This document shows, piece after piece, positions 34,809 through 43,744 of a stretch of DNA of 64,000 nucleotides (the stretch's first letter is position 1; every line of letters begins with the position of its first letter). Where the stretch lies: positions 1 through 64,000 of the forward strand of contig CAAEIG010000050.1 of the NCBI GenBank assembly GCA_900755895.1, read 5' to 3'. The DNA comes from Clostridia bacterium. Its GTDB lineage: Bacteria > Bacillota > Clostridia > Oscillospirales > Acutalibacteraceae. Position numbers and translations under genes: made by a program. The notes below the pieces were generated by a model. That model worked only from the letters and a program-made list of their open reading frames with translations, had not been told where the DNA came from and did not search any database.

Positions 34809-36602
34809 TCAGCACAAGGTTCCTTTCGCGGAATCCGCAGCGGGAGGATGCAGGGGCAGTGTCAGTCTGGCCAACAGTTTCTTTCCCTCATAATTGAAAT
34901 AGCGCAAGCTGGCACTCTCTCCAAACTGCAACTGCAGGCGTTCGTTAACATTGCGGATACCAAAACCATGGGTGACTTTTAGCTGCACAGGCTTATGGTC
35001 CAGATAATCGTTGAGCAAGGCGGCGTCGGCACCCATACCCGTATCGGTGACCTCCACCAGCATCCGGTCCTCCTGAATTGCGGCCCGGATGTATATGGTG
35101 ATTCCGGGGTCCTGACGAGTGATGCCATGGCGGATGGAATTTTCCACCAAAGGTTGCAGGGTGAATTTGGGAAGCACCACCTGGTCAGGAGAAATTCCCG
35201 GCTCCACTTGCAGGCGAATATCCTGCCCAAACCGCAGTACATAAACCGAGATATACTCCTGAATATTCTCCAATTCGCAGCTCATGGTCACCAGCCGTTC
35301 CGGTTCGGTAATACTGTAGCGCATCATATTGGCGATGGAATTCACTGTGGCGGCGATATCATCCTCGTCCCGCTCCAAGGCCATATAATTCACGGCGTTC
35401 ATGGCGTTTAACATGAAATGGGGATTGATCTGCGCCTGGAGGGCCCGAAGCTCCGTCTCACGGTACAGCCGTTCCGTGGCGGTCACCTCATCAATCAAAG
35501 TGTTGATGCGCTGCACCAGTCCCCCAAAACTGCGGTTGAGCTGCTGAATCTCCCGTGGACCTTTGATCTGGCTGCTGTCCCAATGCAGATCCCGAGTGCC
35601 CCGGATGGACTCGATCTTCCGGGTAAACTGCACCACCGGGCGGGAAAGCCCTGCCGAAAGGATCAGCGACGCCAGGACCCCCACCGCTAAAAAGATCACC
35701 GAGCAGATCAGGTAGGGCGCCACCAGTCCCAATACTTGCCGGTTGATATCCTGATAAGGAGTTAAGAACACAAACTGCAAGCCCCACTGCAATTCCTGGG
35801 AACTGCACAGATATTGTTGATCCCCAATCTTCTGCCGGCTGCTGACAGAGTTGGGCAAAAACAGGGTCCCATCCATGGAAAGCTCTTGGAGTTTTTGGGA
35901 ACAGAACACCATCTCTCCCTCTTTGCTCAGCAATAGAAATCCGCTGTTTTCCGTAACCGGCACCAGCGAGAGAAGCTGGGGCAATCTGTCCATGGGAAGG
36001 CTGCCCCGCAGCACGCCTAAACCGGATTTCTGATAAGGTCCTGTAAAAAAGCTGTTTTGCAGCTTGCAGGCAAAGCAAAGCTCTGTCTGATCTTCGCTGA
36101 GAAAGATATATTGGCCGCTGCGCTGTTTCAACACGGCTTGGTACCAGTCTTGGTGCTCCACTTCCCTGCCGCTGAACACCCGGCTCACATTGGGAATGGT
36201 GTTCTCTGATGTGAACAGACTATCCACTTCCAGGTCCGGATTCAAATAGAGTTCGATGGAAAAATCGTTGTTCAGCAGCAGGCTCTGGGTAATCAACTGA
36301 TAGAACACCCTGTCGTTCAAGGAAAAACGGGTGTTCATGTCCTCCAATTCATCTTGTCCAGTCTGGCGTGAAAGCAAAGCTCCCAACTGCTCATCACTGG
36401 TATATTGATAGACAAGCTGGTCCACGGCCTGGGTGAAATAGCGGCTCAGCTGAACATTGGCCTGGATCAGCGCCTCTTGAGAAGTGATAATCTGCTGGGT
36501 GATCCCCACACGGAACAGAATGTAAATGGCCAGGTTCAAAGTCAGCAAGATAAAGCTGATAATGGAACAGACAATGAGAAAGGTCCGCTTTGTAATACTC
36601 AT
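34809..36602 (-). CDS. sensor histidine kinase, YesM family
   Basis: A 597-residue membrane kinase. TM1 is residues 8-31, an extracellular Cache-like sensor follows (about 33-288), and TM2 is 290-316, then HAMP. The His_kinase domain has the phospho-acceptor His395 in QINPHFMLNAMN. The ATPase domain has LQPLVENSIRHG, a DTGMG box and HGFGIRNVNERL. It overlaps the response-regulator gene by four bases, so they form one operon. It probably senses an extracellular sugar or binding-protein complex and controls the adjacent importer at 38060; this is inferred from family and position. Confidence 0.93.
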   Translation of the reverse strand: MSITKRTFLIVCSIISFILLTLNLAIYILFRVGITQQIITSQEALIQANVQLSRYFTQAVDQLVYQYTSDEQLGALLSRQTGQDELEDMNTRFSLNDRVFYQLITQSLLLNNDFSIELYLNPDLEVDSLFTSENTIPNVSRVFSGREVEHQDWYQAVLKQRSGQYIFLSEDQTELCFACKLQNSFFTGPYQKSGLGVLRGSLPMDRLPQLLSLVPVTENSGFLLLSKEGEMVFCSQKLQELSMDGTLFLPNSVSSRQKIGDQQYLCSSQELQWGLQFVFLTPYQDINRQVLGLVAPYLICSVIFLAVGVLASLILSAGLSRPVVQFTRKIESIRGTRDLHWDSSQIKGPREIQQLNRSFGGLVQRINTLIDEVTATERLYRETELRALQAQINPHFMLNAMNAVNYMALERDEDDIAATVNSIANMMRYSITEPERLVTMSCELENIQEYISVYVLRFGQDIRLQVEPGISPDQVVLPKFTLQPLVENSIRHGITRQDPGITIYIRAAIQEDRMLVEVTDTGMGADAALLNDYLDHKPVQLKVTHGFGIRNVNERLQLQFGESASLRYFNYEGKKLLARLTLPLHPPAADSAKGTLC

Positions 36603-37678
36603 GGCGCATCCTCACGCTGTAATGGTCCAGCCGACCCACCAGCATACAAGTTGCGGAACTCGCTGGGGGTCATACCGGTGTGCTTTCGAAAAAGCTTGGC
36701 AAAATACCGGGGATCGTCATACCCAGAAGAAAAACAGACATCCCGAATGGAAACCGACGCGTCCCGCAGCAGCTCCCTCGCCCGGCGAAGCCGCTGAGCA
36801 GCCAAATAACCGCTGATGGTCTGACCTGTGGTATTTTTAAAAACCGTGCTGAGATAGGGCAGAGAGAGGTGGAGCGTTTCCGCCAAGTTGGAAATGTTGA
36901 AATTTGAATCGCTGTAGTTGTTTTGGATAGCTTCCAAACAATATGACACAATGGGGTTGGAGTACTCGCCTTTGCAGACTTCGGCGTATTCCATCAAGTC
37001 GTAATATTGGGTGGCAAGATAGGCCAGCCGCTCCTGCTGGGTGGTGAGTTTCCAATATTCCGTCATGGCTTGCTGCCGTACCGCTTCCAGGGTATCCCGA
37101 TCCTTGCCCAGCTCCTGCTGGTAGGAAAACAGGTAGTTCAGCAGCTGGATTCCCAACACGTCACGCCGTCCGCCCAATGTTTGCGAAACCTCCGGACTGA
37201 TGAGCAGCTCCGCGATGGCGGCCATATCCCCTTTGCGCAGAGCTTGATCCACTCGGTCATGCAATTCGTCATCACAGGCATACCAAGGGGGAATGTCCTG
37301 GGCCAGCTCCTGCTGAATCGCTTCCAGCCGTTCCTCCAGGCTGTTCAGCTTGGCGCGGGTGATGGGTTTCAAGATGTAATCGGTCACTTGATACTGCAGG
37401 GCCTGCTGGGCATATTCAAACTCACCATGGCCGCTGATCAAGATCATCCGGGTGCCAGGACAATTCTGCCAAAGGTAGCGGGATAATTCCAGGCCGTCCA
37501 TCCCGGGCATGCGGATATCGGAGATCACCACGTCCGGGCGTTCCGCCTGGATCATCTCCAATGCCTCTTCCCCGCTGGTGGCGCATCCGGCCAGGACACC
37601 GCCAAACCGGTTCCAATGGAGCATCCGGCGGATTCCGTCCAGTGCCAAACGGTCATCGTCCACAAGTAAAACTTTCAT
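36599..37678 (-). CDS. response regulator with AraC-type DNA-binding domain, YesN family
   Basis: A 359-residue cytoplasmic regulator. The receiver domain is residues 1-120 with acidic pocket VDDDR and phospho-acceptor Asp54 in ISDIRMPGMDG, then the switch Lys in YILKPITR. The C-terminal AraC domain (about 255-352) has LAETLHLSLPYLSTVFKNTT and IRDVCFSSGYDDPRYFAKLF. It is divergent from the 38060 importer operon, its likely target, and cotranscribed with the YesM gene. Confidence 0.93.
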   Translation of the reverse strand: MKVLLVDDDRLALDGIRRMLHWNRFGGVLAGCATSGEEALEMIQAERPDVVISDIRMPGMDGLELSRYLWQNCPGTRMILISGHGEFEYAQQALQYQVTDYILKPITRAKLNSLEERLEAIQQELAQDIPPWYACDDELHDRVDQALRKGDMAAIAELLISPEVSQTLGGRRDVLGIQLLNYLFSYQQELGKDRDTLEAVRQQAMTEYWKLTTQQERLAYLATQYYDLMEYAEVCKGEYSNPIVSYCLEAIQNNYSDSNFNISNLAETLHLSLPYLSTVFKNTTGQTISGYLAAQRLRRARELLRDASVSIRDVCFSSGYDDPRYFAKLFRKHTGMTPSEFRNLYAGGSAGPLQREDAP

Positions 37679-37828
37679 GATAGAACAACCCCTTCCTCAC
37701 AGAACCAAATGCCCGCATGTGCCCCCATGTTTTCCGCCGACTGCGGCAACCGGGCCGGGCCATCCCTCCCATCCAGCGGGAGCGCCCAAAAGTTGCGGTT
37801 CCTTTTAAAAGACCTCACTGTTGGGGTT

Positions 37829-37837
37829 ATTATAGCA
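37829..37837 (-). promoter_or_regulatory. extended -10 promoter for the yesN-yesM operon
   Basis: On the minus strand TGCTATAAT (37837-37829); the -35 region is poor. It lies about 150 bases upstream of the start codon, in a leader with no recognised RNA element. Confidence 0.6.
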
Positions 37838-37976
37838 TAAGGTTCCTGGTTTGTTGTGGTATTCATCAAAAAAAGAAGTTTTTTCGAAAAATACTTATCC
37901 ATTGTTCTCTTCGGTCAATGATTCCGCAAAAAAAGCAACTCCATAAAAAATTCCACCCTATGTGAAATAAGTATCG

Positions 37977-38006
37977 TTGTGGCAACCCTAGAAGGCCCCT
38001 TATAAT
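37977..38006 (+). promoter_or_regulatory. promoter for the 38060 importer operon
   Basis: TTGTGG (37977-37982), 18 bases, TATAAT (38001-38006), about 54 bases before the first ATG. The weak -35 fits activation by the divergent YesN-type regulator. Confidence 0.6.
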
Positions 38007-38059
38007 AAAGCCGTAGAGAAAAACAACCGGTAATAAACCCACGGGAGGAGGAATCCCAA

Positions 38060-39013
38060 ATGAATGAAGCCGTGAAGCGTGTCCCCAGCGCGCGAAAAAA
38101 AGACGGTTTTTTAAAAGTGTTCAAAAAGAATCTGCCCTTAACGTTGATGGCGCTTCCCGCGCTGATCGTGATGTTCCTGTTCCGATACTTGCCCATGGTC
38201 GGACTGCTGCTGTCCTTCAAAAGGTTCAGCGTCCGCAAAGGGATCTTCGGCAGCGAATGGGTGGGACTAAAAAACTTCGAGTTCCTGTTCACCACCTCGG
38301 ACGCTTGGGTCATCACTCGAAACACCCTGCTGTACAACGCCCTGTTCATTCTGCTGGACTTGGTTTTAGCAGTGGCCATGGCCATCGGCCTCAGCGAGCT
38401 GCTGAACAAACGCCGGGCCAAGTTCTATCAGACCATCTTCATGGCGCCCTACTTCCTGTCCTGGGTGGTGGTCTCGTTCATGGCCTTCTCACTGTTCAGC
38501 GTGGACGACGGTTTGTTCAACCATCTGCTGGCCTACTTTGGATTTGAAGGGGTCAACTGGTACTCCGAACCCGGCAAATGGCCGGTGATCCTCACCCTGT
38601 TCCAGCTGTGGAAAACATTGGGCTATTCCACGGTGATGTACATCAGCAGCTTGACGGGCATCTCCAATGATTACTACGAGGCTGCTCTGATTGACGGCGC
38701 TACCAAATGGCAGCAGATCAAGAGCATCACTCTTCCCTGCTTGAAGCCGATGATGATTGTGCTGACCATTCTGGCCATTGGCCGCATCTTCTATGCAGAT
38801 TTTGGCTTGTTCTTCCAGCTGCCCCGGGACTCCGGTCCACTGTACAACGTCACCCAGGTCATTGACACCTATGTCTACCGTGCGCTGAAAGAAACCGGAA
38901 ACGTGGGCATGGCCGCAGCAGCCAGTCTGTACCAGTCCATCGTGGGCTTTGTCCTGGTGGTGGCCGCCAATCTGGTGGTCCGCCGCATCGAGCCGGACAG
39001 CGCATTGTTCTAA
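38060..39013 (+). CDS. sugar ABC importer permease, LplB/YteP type
   Basis: A 317-residue CUT1-like permease. It has the family motif region YLPMVGLLLSFKRFSVRK near residue 45, six hydrophobic segments and the EAA loop EAALIDGATKWQQIKSITLP. GGAGGAGG precedes the ATG. It is first of a four-gene run with a second permease, a lipoprotein and a sulfatase. There is no ATPase gene in the operon. Confidence 0.92.
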   Translation: MNEAVKRVPSARKKDGFLKVFKKNLPLTLMALPALIVMFLFRYLPMVGLLLSFKRFSVRKGIFGSEWVGLKNFEFLFTTSDAWVITRNTLLYNALFILLDLVLAVAMAIGLSELLNKRRAKFYQTIFMAPYFLSWVVVSFMAFSLFSVDDGLFNHLLAYFGFEGVNWYSEPGKWPVILTLFQLWKTLGYSTVMYISSLTGISNDYYEAALIDGATKWQQIKSITLPCLKPMMIVLTILAIGRIFYADFGLFFQLPRDSGPLYNVTQVIDTYVYRALKETGNVGMAAAASLYQSIVGFVLVVAANLVVRRIEPDSALF

Positions 39014-39029
39014 AAGGAGGGTGAGCATC

Positions 39030-39962
39030 ATGAGACGTCCCACAAAAGCGATCCATGAACCCGTCGAAGATTTGGCGATCAATCGGATCTCGAAAAAATC
39101 CAACATCATTTTAAACATTATCTTCTTGGTCTGGGCGCTGGCCTGTGTGCTGCCTTTGCTGTTGGTGGTCATTGTTTCGTTCAGCAGCGAGCAGAGCATC
39201 TTCCAAAACGGCTACAGCTTTGTCCCGTCAGAGTGGAGCTTTGCAGCCTATGACTTCTTCTTTAAGCTGGGTGACCAGCTGGTGCGTTCCTATGGCATCA
39301 CAATTTTTGTGACCGTGTTCGGTACCCTGTTCAGTTTGGCCATCACAGCCATGTTCGCCTATGTGCTCAGCCGAAGCGACTACGCCTATAACCGGATCTT
39401 CACTTTGCTGATGCTCTTCACCATGCTGTTCAACGGCGGCATCGTGGCAACTTACATGGTGAACACCCAGCTGCTGCACTTGGGAGACAATGTTCTGGCT
39501 CTGGTCTTCCCCATGTCGCTGAACGCCTTTTATGTGATTGTGCTGCGCACCTTCTACAAAGGCATTCCCTTGGAGATCATCGAAGCCGCCCGGATTGACG
39601 GCGCCGGGGAGTTCCGGACCTTCTTCAACATCGTACTGCCCCTATCCAAACCCGGCCTTGCCACCATCGGCATGTTTACCACCATCGCCTATTGGAACGA
39701 CTGGTTCTTGGGAATGCTCTACATCGTCGACCAAAAGAAATACCCGGTACAGACACTGTTGTGGAGCATGCAGAACAGTCTGGAATTCATGAAGCAATCC
39801 TCGGCCAACGCTTTGGAATACGCGGAAATGGCCGCCAACGCTCCCACCGACAGCGGCCGCATGGCTTTGACCGTACTGGTAGTGCTGCCCATTCTGCTGG
39901 CCTATCCCTTCTTCCAGAAATACTTCGTCAAGGGCTTGACCGTGGGCGGCGTAAAAGGTTAA
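39030..39962 (+). CDS. sugar ABC importer permease, LplC/YtcP type
   Basis: A 310-residue permease. ATG at 39030 is chosen because AAGGAGG lies 9 bases upstream; longer in-frame options run into the previous gene, and a GTG at 39021 sits directly on the ribosome site. The EAA loop is EAARIDGAGEFRTFFNIVLP and the tail is FQKYFVKGLTVGGVKG. It pairs with the 38060 product. Confidence 0.92.
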   Translation: MRRPTKAIHEPVEDLAINRISKKSNIILNIIFLVWALACVLPLLLVVIVSFSSEQSIFQNGYSFVPSEWSFAAYDFFFKLGDQLVRSYGITIFVTVFGTLFSLAITAMFAYVLSRSDYAYNRIFTLLMLFTMLFNGGIVATYMVNTQLLHLGDNVLALVFPMSLNAFYVIVLRTFYKGIPLEIIEAARIDGAGEFRTFFNIVLPLSKPGLATIGMFTTIAYWNDWFLGMLYIVDQKKYPVQTLLWSMQNSLEFMKQSSANALEYAEMAANAPTDSGRMALTVLVVLPILLAYPFFQKYFVKGLTVGGVKG

Positions 39963-40030
39963 TCAAGGAACCATTCCCCTCATTTGGGGATCTATAGATA
40001 CATCGACCAAAATTAAGGAGGAAACCAACC

Positions 40031-41620
40031 ATGAAAAAACTTTCCATGCGCTTAGGCGCCCTGGCTCTCTCTACCGCCATGGCGGTCAGCCTGCTGACCG
40101 GATGCAGCGGCGGCAACAATTCCAGCAGTGGAACCAGCGGCACCAATTCTACCACCAGCAACACTTCCACCAGCAGTTCTGCTGACGCCAACCAGGAACT
40201 CACCACCTTGACCTGGTACATGTCCATCAACCCCGTGGCGGCGGATACGGAGGAAGTCATCGCTGCGCTCAACGAGTACACTCGGGATAAGATCAATGTG
40301 GAGATCGACTACAAGGTCATCGCCAACCCCGATTACAAAGAGAAAATGCCTAACCTGATCAACGCAGGCGAATACTTTGACATTTGCTTCACCTCCAACT
40401 GGACCACGGACTACCTGCAATTTGTGGGCAAGGACGCTTTCATGGACATCACCGAGATGCTTCCTGAAAACGCCAAAGAGACCTATGAGTTCATCCCCGA
40501 AGCTGTGTGGGACGCTGTGAAAGTCAACGGCTCCATTTATGGCGTGCCTTCCTACAAAGAGATGGGCTGGCAGGGCGGTATCGTCTATAACAGCGATATG
40601 GCCAAGGCTTACGGCATCGACATGAGCACGGTCAAGACTTTGGAAGATTACACCGCCGTTTTGGAAACAGTGGCGGAGAAGTCCAAAGCAGAAGGCAAGG
40701 ACGTGGTGGGCGTGTCCGGTTTGACCAACGGCTGGTCCCTGTCCGTTCCCTTTGAGTCCCTGACCGGCAATCCCCAGCTTCCCGCTGTGGGCGCTGTCCC
40801 TGAATTCAAGAACTTCAGCGATATGGCGGATCAGACCGTCTTCAACCAGTACGCCAGCGAAGAATACATGAACTACTGCAATACCGTGCGCGGCTGGAAC
40901 CAGGCAGGTTATCTGGGCGGCGACCCTGTGAACTACGACAGCGACACCGCTAACCGCGACAATGATTTCAACAATGGCGCTCTGTTCTCCTATTTCATCC
41001 AGTACGCTCCCGGCACCGCGGAATCCATGACTGCTTCCAGCGGCCACGGCGTAGAGTTTGTGCCCCTGATGAACCCCCTGTTCGAAACCCGCAGCGCCAT
41101 GGGCGGCCTGCTGGCTGTCTCTTCCGCCAGTGAGCATCCCGAAAAGGCACTGGAATTCATCAACCTGCTGAACACCGATGAATATGTGGGCACCCTGATC
41201 CGCCACGGCATTGAAGGCAAGCACTACACAGCTGTGGGCGACACCCAGGTGGACAAGACCATGGGCGGCACTTTGACCGAGAACGGCTACGACTACACTT
41301 ACGGCTGGCAGTTCGGCACTCCCTTCAACCAGAAGTGGGACATCAGCTACCCCGACAACATCGAGGAACTGTTCCAAGAGTACAACGATTCCGCCATCAT
41401 CTCTCCCAACAATGGCTTCACCTTTGACGCCGTGCCCGTTGAGACCCAGGTAGCAGCCCTCACCAACGTGATCTCCGAGTACGCTCCCAGCCTGGAGACC
41501 GGATCGGTCGATCCCGCTGAGTACATTCCCAAATTCTTGGAAGCTCTGAATGCCAACGGCGCAGAAACTCTGATTGAAGAGGTCAACAACCAGCTGACCA
41601 CCTTCCAATCCAGCAAATAA
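40031..41620 (+). CDS. extracellular solute-binding lipoprotein of the second sugar importer
   Basis: A 529-residue lipoprotein: signal peptide with lipobox SLLTGC (Cys25), a Ser/Thr/Asn tether to about residue 55, then a family 1-like binding fold (LNEYTRDKINVEIDYKVIA, GSIYGVPSYKEMGWQGG). It follows the permeases by 68 bases. Fucosidase and sulfatase neighbours suggest a fucosylated or sulfated oligosaccharide as ligand; that is inference. Confidence 0.92.
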   Translation: MKKLSMRLGALALSTAMAVSLLTGCSGGNNSSSGTSGTNSTTSNTSTSSSADANQELTTLTWYMSINPVAADTEEVIAALNEYTRDKINVEIDYKVIANPDYKEKMPNLINAGEYFDICFTSNWTTDYLQFVGKDAFMDITEMLPENAKETYEFIPEAVWDAVKVNGSIYGVPSYKEMGWQGGIVYNSDMAKAYGIDMSTVKTLEDYTAVLETVAEKSKAEGKDVVGVSGLTNGWSLSVPFESLTGNPQLPAVGAVPEFKNFSDMADQTVFNQYASEEYMNYCNTVRGWNQAGYLGGDPVNYDSDTANRDNDFNNGALFSYFIQYAPGTAESMTASSGHGVEFVPLMNPLFETRSAMGGLLAVSSASEHPEKALEFINLLNTDEYVGTLIRHGIEGKHYTAVGDTQVDKTMGGTLTENGYDYTYGWQFGTPFNQKWDISYPDNIEELFQEYNDSAIISPNNGFTFDAVPVETQVAALTNVISEYAPSLETGSVDPAEYIPKFLEALNANGAETLIEEVNNQLTTFQSSK

Positions 41621-41675
41621 ACTTCCTTCTGTATAGGCCGGCTAGTAACAGCCGTACCGCAAGATGAAATTCCAC

Positions 41676-41715
41676 GGCTGGCAGCATCCGTTCGGGTGTT
41701 GTCAGCCTCTTTTTT
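41676..41715 (+). terminator. intercistronic terminator/attenuator before the sulfatase
   Basis: GGCTG...CAGCC with an inner GCATCC/GGGTGT stem is followed by TCTTTTTT. The sulfatase ATG is 21 bases further on, so read-through likely sets its expression. Confidence 0.7.
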
Positions 41716-41735
41716 GGAAAGCGAGGATATCCCCT

Positions 41736-43193
41736 ATGAGCAAACAGCCAAATCTTCTCTTTATTCTCACCGACGACCAAGGCGCTTGGGCCATGAGATG
41801 TGCAGGCAACAGCGATATTCAAACCCCTAATCTGGACCGGCTGGCAGAGCAGGGCACCCGGTTTGAAAACTTCTTCTGCGCATCACCCGTATGCAGCCCC
41901 GCCCGGGCTTCTATCCTGACCGGACGCATCCCCTCCCAGCATGGGGTCCACGATTGGATCCGTAGCGGCAGTCTTGACAAAAACGCCTTAGGCGAACACA
42001 AGGACCACCCCTATTTTGCCAGCGAAGATGTGCCCATCCAGTATCTGCAAGGGATGACCACCTACCCGGATCTTCTGGCCCAGCAGGGATACCACTGTGC
42101 CCTGGCAGGAAAATGGCATTTGGGCGACAGCATGTGCCCCCAGCACGGATTTACCCACTGGTACACCATTGGACGAGGCGGATGCTTGTACATGCAGGCC
42201 GATGTGATCGAGGATGGCCAGCTGCATTTTGAGACCAGGTACATTACCGACCTGATTACCGAACACGCCCTAGAATATCTGGACGGGTTTGCCAAAGAGG
42301 AGTCACCCTTCTACCTGAGTGTCCATTACACCGCACCCCACGACCCTTGGGATGAAGACCAGCACCCAGCTGAATATATGGACCTCTATCGTGACTGTCA
42401 ATTTACCGCCACGCCGGATGAGCCCATCCATCCCAATCAAATCCCCACCGCACCCACGGGAACCGGAGAGGAGCGCAAACGGCTGCTGCGGGGCTATTAC
42501 GCAGCTGTCAGCGCTATGGATGCCGGTGTGGGCAGGCTGTTGGACAGACTGGAAGAACTGGGCTTGGCAGAGAACACCCTGGTCATCTTCACGGCGGACA
42601 ACGGCATGAATATGGGACACCATGGTATTTGGGGCAAGGGCAATGGCACGTTCCCCTTCAATCTGTTTGATACAGCCGTTAAAGTACCCTTTATTGTCCG
42701 ATGGCCGGGCCACATTTCCGCCAACCGGGTGACCCCCAGCATGTGCAGCCATTACGACATCATCCAGACCCTCCATGAGCTGCTCGAGTTGGACTCTCCC
42801 CTGCCTGAAGGTCTGCCAGGGCGCAGCTTTGCACCGGTGCTTTTAGGCGGTGAGGATACCGATAATCACGTTGTCATCCTGGATGAATACGGCAACAGCC
42901 GCATGATCCGAAACAGAGAGTGGAAATACATCCACCGTTATCCCTATGGCCCCCAGGAGCTCTACCACTTAGCCAACGATCCCGGAGAAACAGAAAACTT
43001 GGCCGGGAATCCGCACTATGCTGAAATCCAGGAAAGGCTTTTGGACCAACTGCAAAAATGGTACCACACCTACGCGGACCCCGCAGTAGACGGAAGCCGC
43101 GAGGCCGTGACAGGCTTTGGTCAAATGCGCCGCCCCGGTATTTATTCAGAAGGCAAGCCAGTCTACGCCGACAATCCCAAATACCAAAAGTAA
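41736..43193 (+). CDS. sulfatase (formylglycine-dependent, S1 type), cytoplasmic
   Basis: A 485-residue hydrolase that removes sulfate esters, probably from a sugar. The modification motif is C53-S-P-A-R (CxPxR) in SPVCSPARASILTGR; Cys53 would be converted to formylglycine by an anaerobic maturase not present here. Metal ligands Asp13-Asp14 are in LTDDQGA, and TADNGMNMGHHG holds further ligands. No signal peptide is seen, so desulfation happens after import. ATG at 41736 follows GCGAGG; an upstream in-frame start lies within the terminator. It is last in the importer operon. The class is confident; the sugar is unknown. Confidence 0.92.
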   Translation: MSKQPNLLFILTDDQGAWAMRCAGNSDIQTPNLDRLAEQGTRFENFFCASPVCSPARASILTGRIPSQHGVHDWIRSGSLDKNALGEHKDHPYFASEDVPIQYLQGMTTYPDLLAQQGYHCALAGKWHLGDSMCPQHGFTHWYTIGRGGCLYMQADVIEDGQLHFETRYITDLITEHALEYLDGFAKEESPFYLSVHYTAPHDPWDEDQHPAEYMDLYRDCQFTATPDEPIHPNQIPTAPTGTGEERKRLLRGYYAAVSAMDAGVGRLLDRLEELGLAENTLVIFTADNGMNMGHHGIWGKGNGTFPFNLFDTAVKVPFIVRWPGHISANRVTPSMCSHYDIIQTLHELLELDSPLPEGLPGRSFAPVLLGGEDTDNHVVILDEYGNSRMIRNREWKYIHRYPYGPQELYHLANDPGETENLAGNPHYAEIQERLLDQLQKWYHTYADPAVDGSREAVTGFGQMRRPGIYSEGKPVYADNPKYQK

Positions 43194-43294
43194 GAATTGG
43201 GCAAAGAAGAAACTGGCATCCAACCGAAGCAAGGGCGGGATACCTGTGGGGGTACCGGGAAATCCATCGGAATAAAATAGAATGTTCAGGATAC

Positions 43295-43323
43295 TTGTCA
43301 AAGCAAAAAAAGTGTGGTATCTT
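43295..43323 (+). promoter_or_regulatory. promoter of the cobalamin-riboswitch transcript
   Basis: TTGTCA (43295-43300), 17 bases, TATCTT (43318-43323), just before the riboswitch. The stretch 43194-43294 shows no gene. Confidence 0.7.
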
Positions 43324-43339
43324 TAGGGACAACAAAGCG

Positions 43340-43510
43340 ACACAAGGTGCCCGGGGCTCTTTGCTGGCCGGGAGAATAGGGAAGCAGGTGTGAAACCTGC
43401 GCGGGACCGCCGCCGTAATGGAGGAGTTTGAGGTTCATCAATGCCACTGTGCACACAGCATGGGAAGGTAAGACCTCAAGCGTGGACGCCAGAGCCGGAA
43501 GACCTGCCTT
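43340..43510 (+). ncRNA. cobalamin (AdoCbl-type) riboswitch
   Basis: The conserved elements appear in order: GGTGCCCGGG start, GAATAGGGAAGCAGGTG, GCGGGACCGCCGCCGTAA, GCCACTG, GGGAAGG and the B12 box AGCCGGAAGACCTGCC at 43493-43508. It is about 235 bases before the BtuF-type gene. Binding of cobalamin should favour the downstream terminator and switch the importer off. Confidence 0.95.
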
Positions 43511-43642
43511 GTTGTTTGAATACTGCCCGGGCTGCTGGAAGAACCACCATTGGCCTTGGGGCAGGGCCCGCGCAGCGGACGGACGAAACGTTTGCGCGGT
43601 AAAACTGATGTACACCGTGTTTTGGATGTGCTTTGTTTTTGT

Positions 43643-43698
43643 GCGGGCTTTTTCCTTTTTCGTGAGTTTGAAACTGGGAAAAGCCCGCTTCTTTTTTG
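43643..43698 (+). terminator. riboswitch-controlled terminator
   Basis: GCGGGCTTTTTCC pairs with GGGAAAAGCCCGC and is followed by TTCTTTTTT. It ends 47 bases before the binding-protein ATG. Confidence 0.85.
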
Positions 43699-43744
43699 CG
43701 GTGGCTCTCTTGGTTCACAAAATCAATGAAGTGAGGGATTTTTA

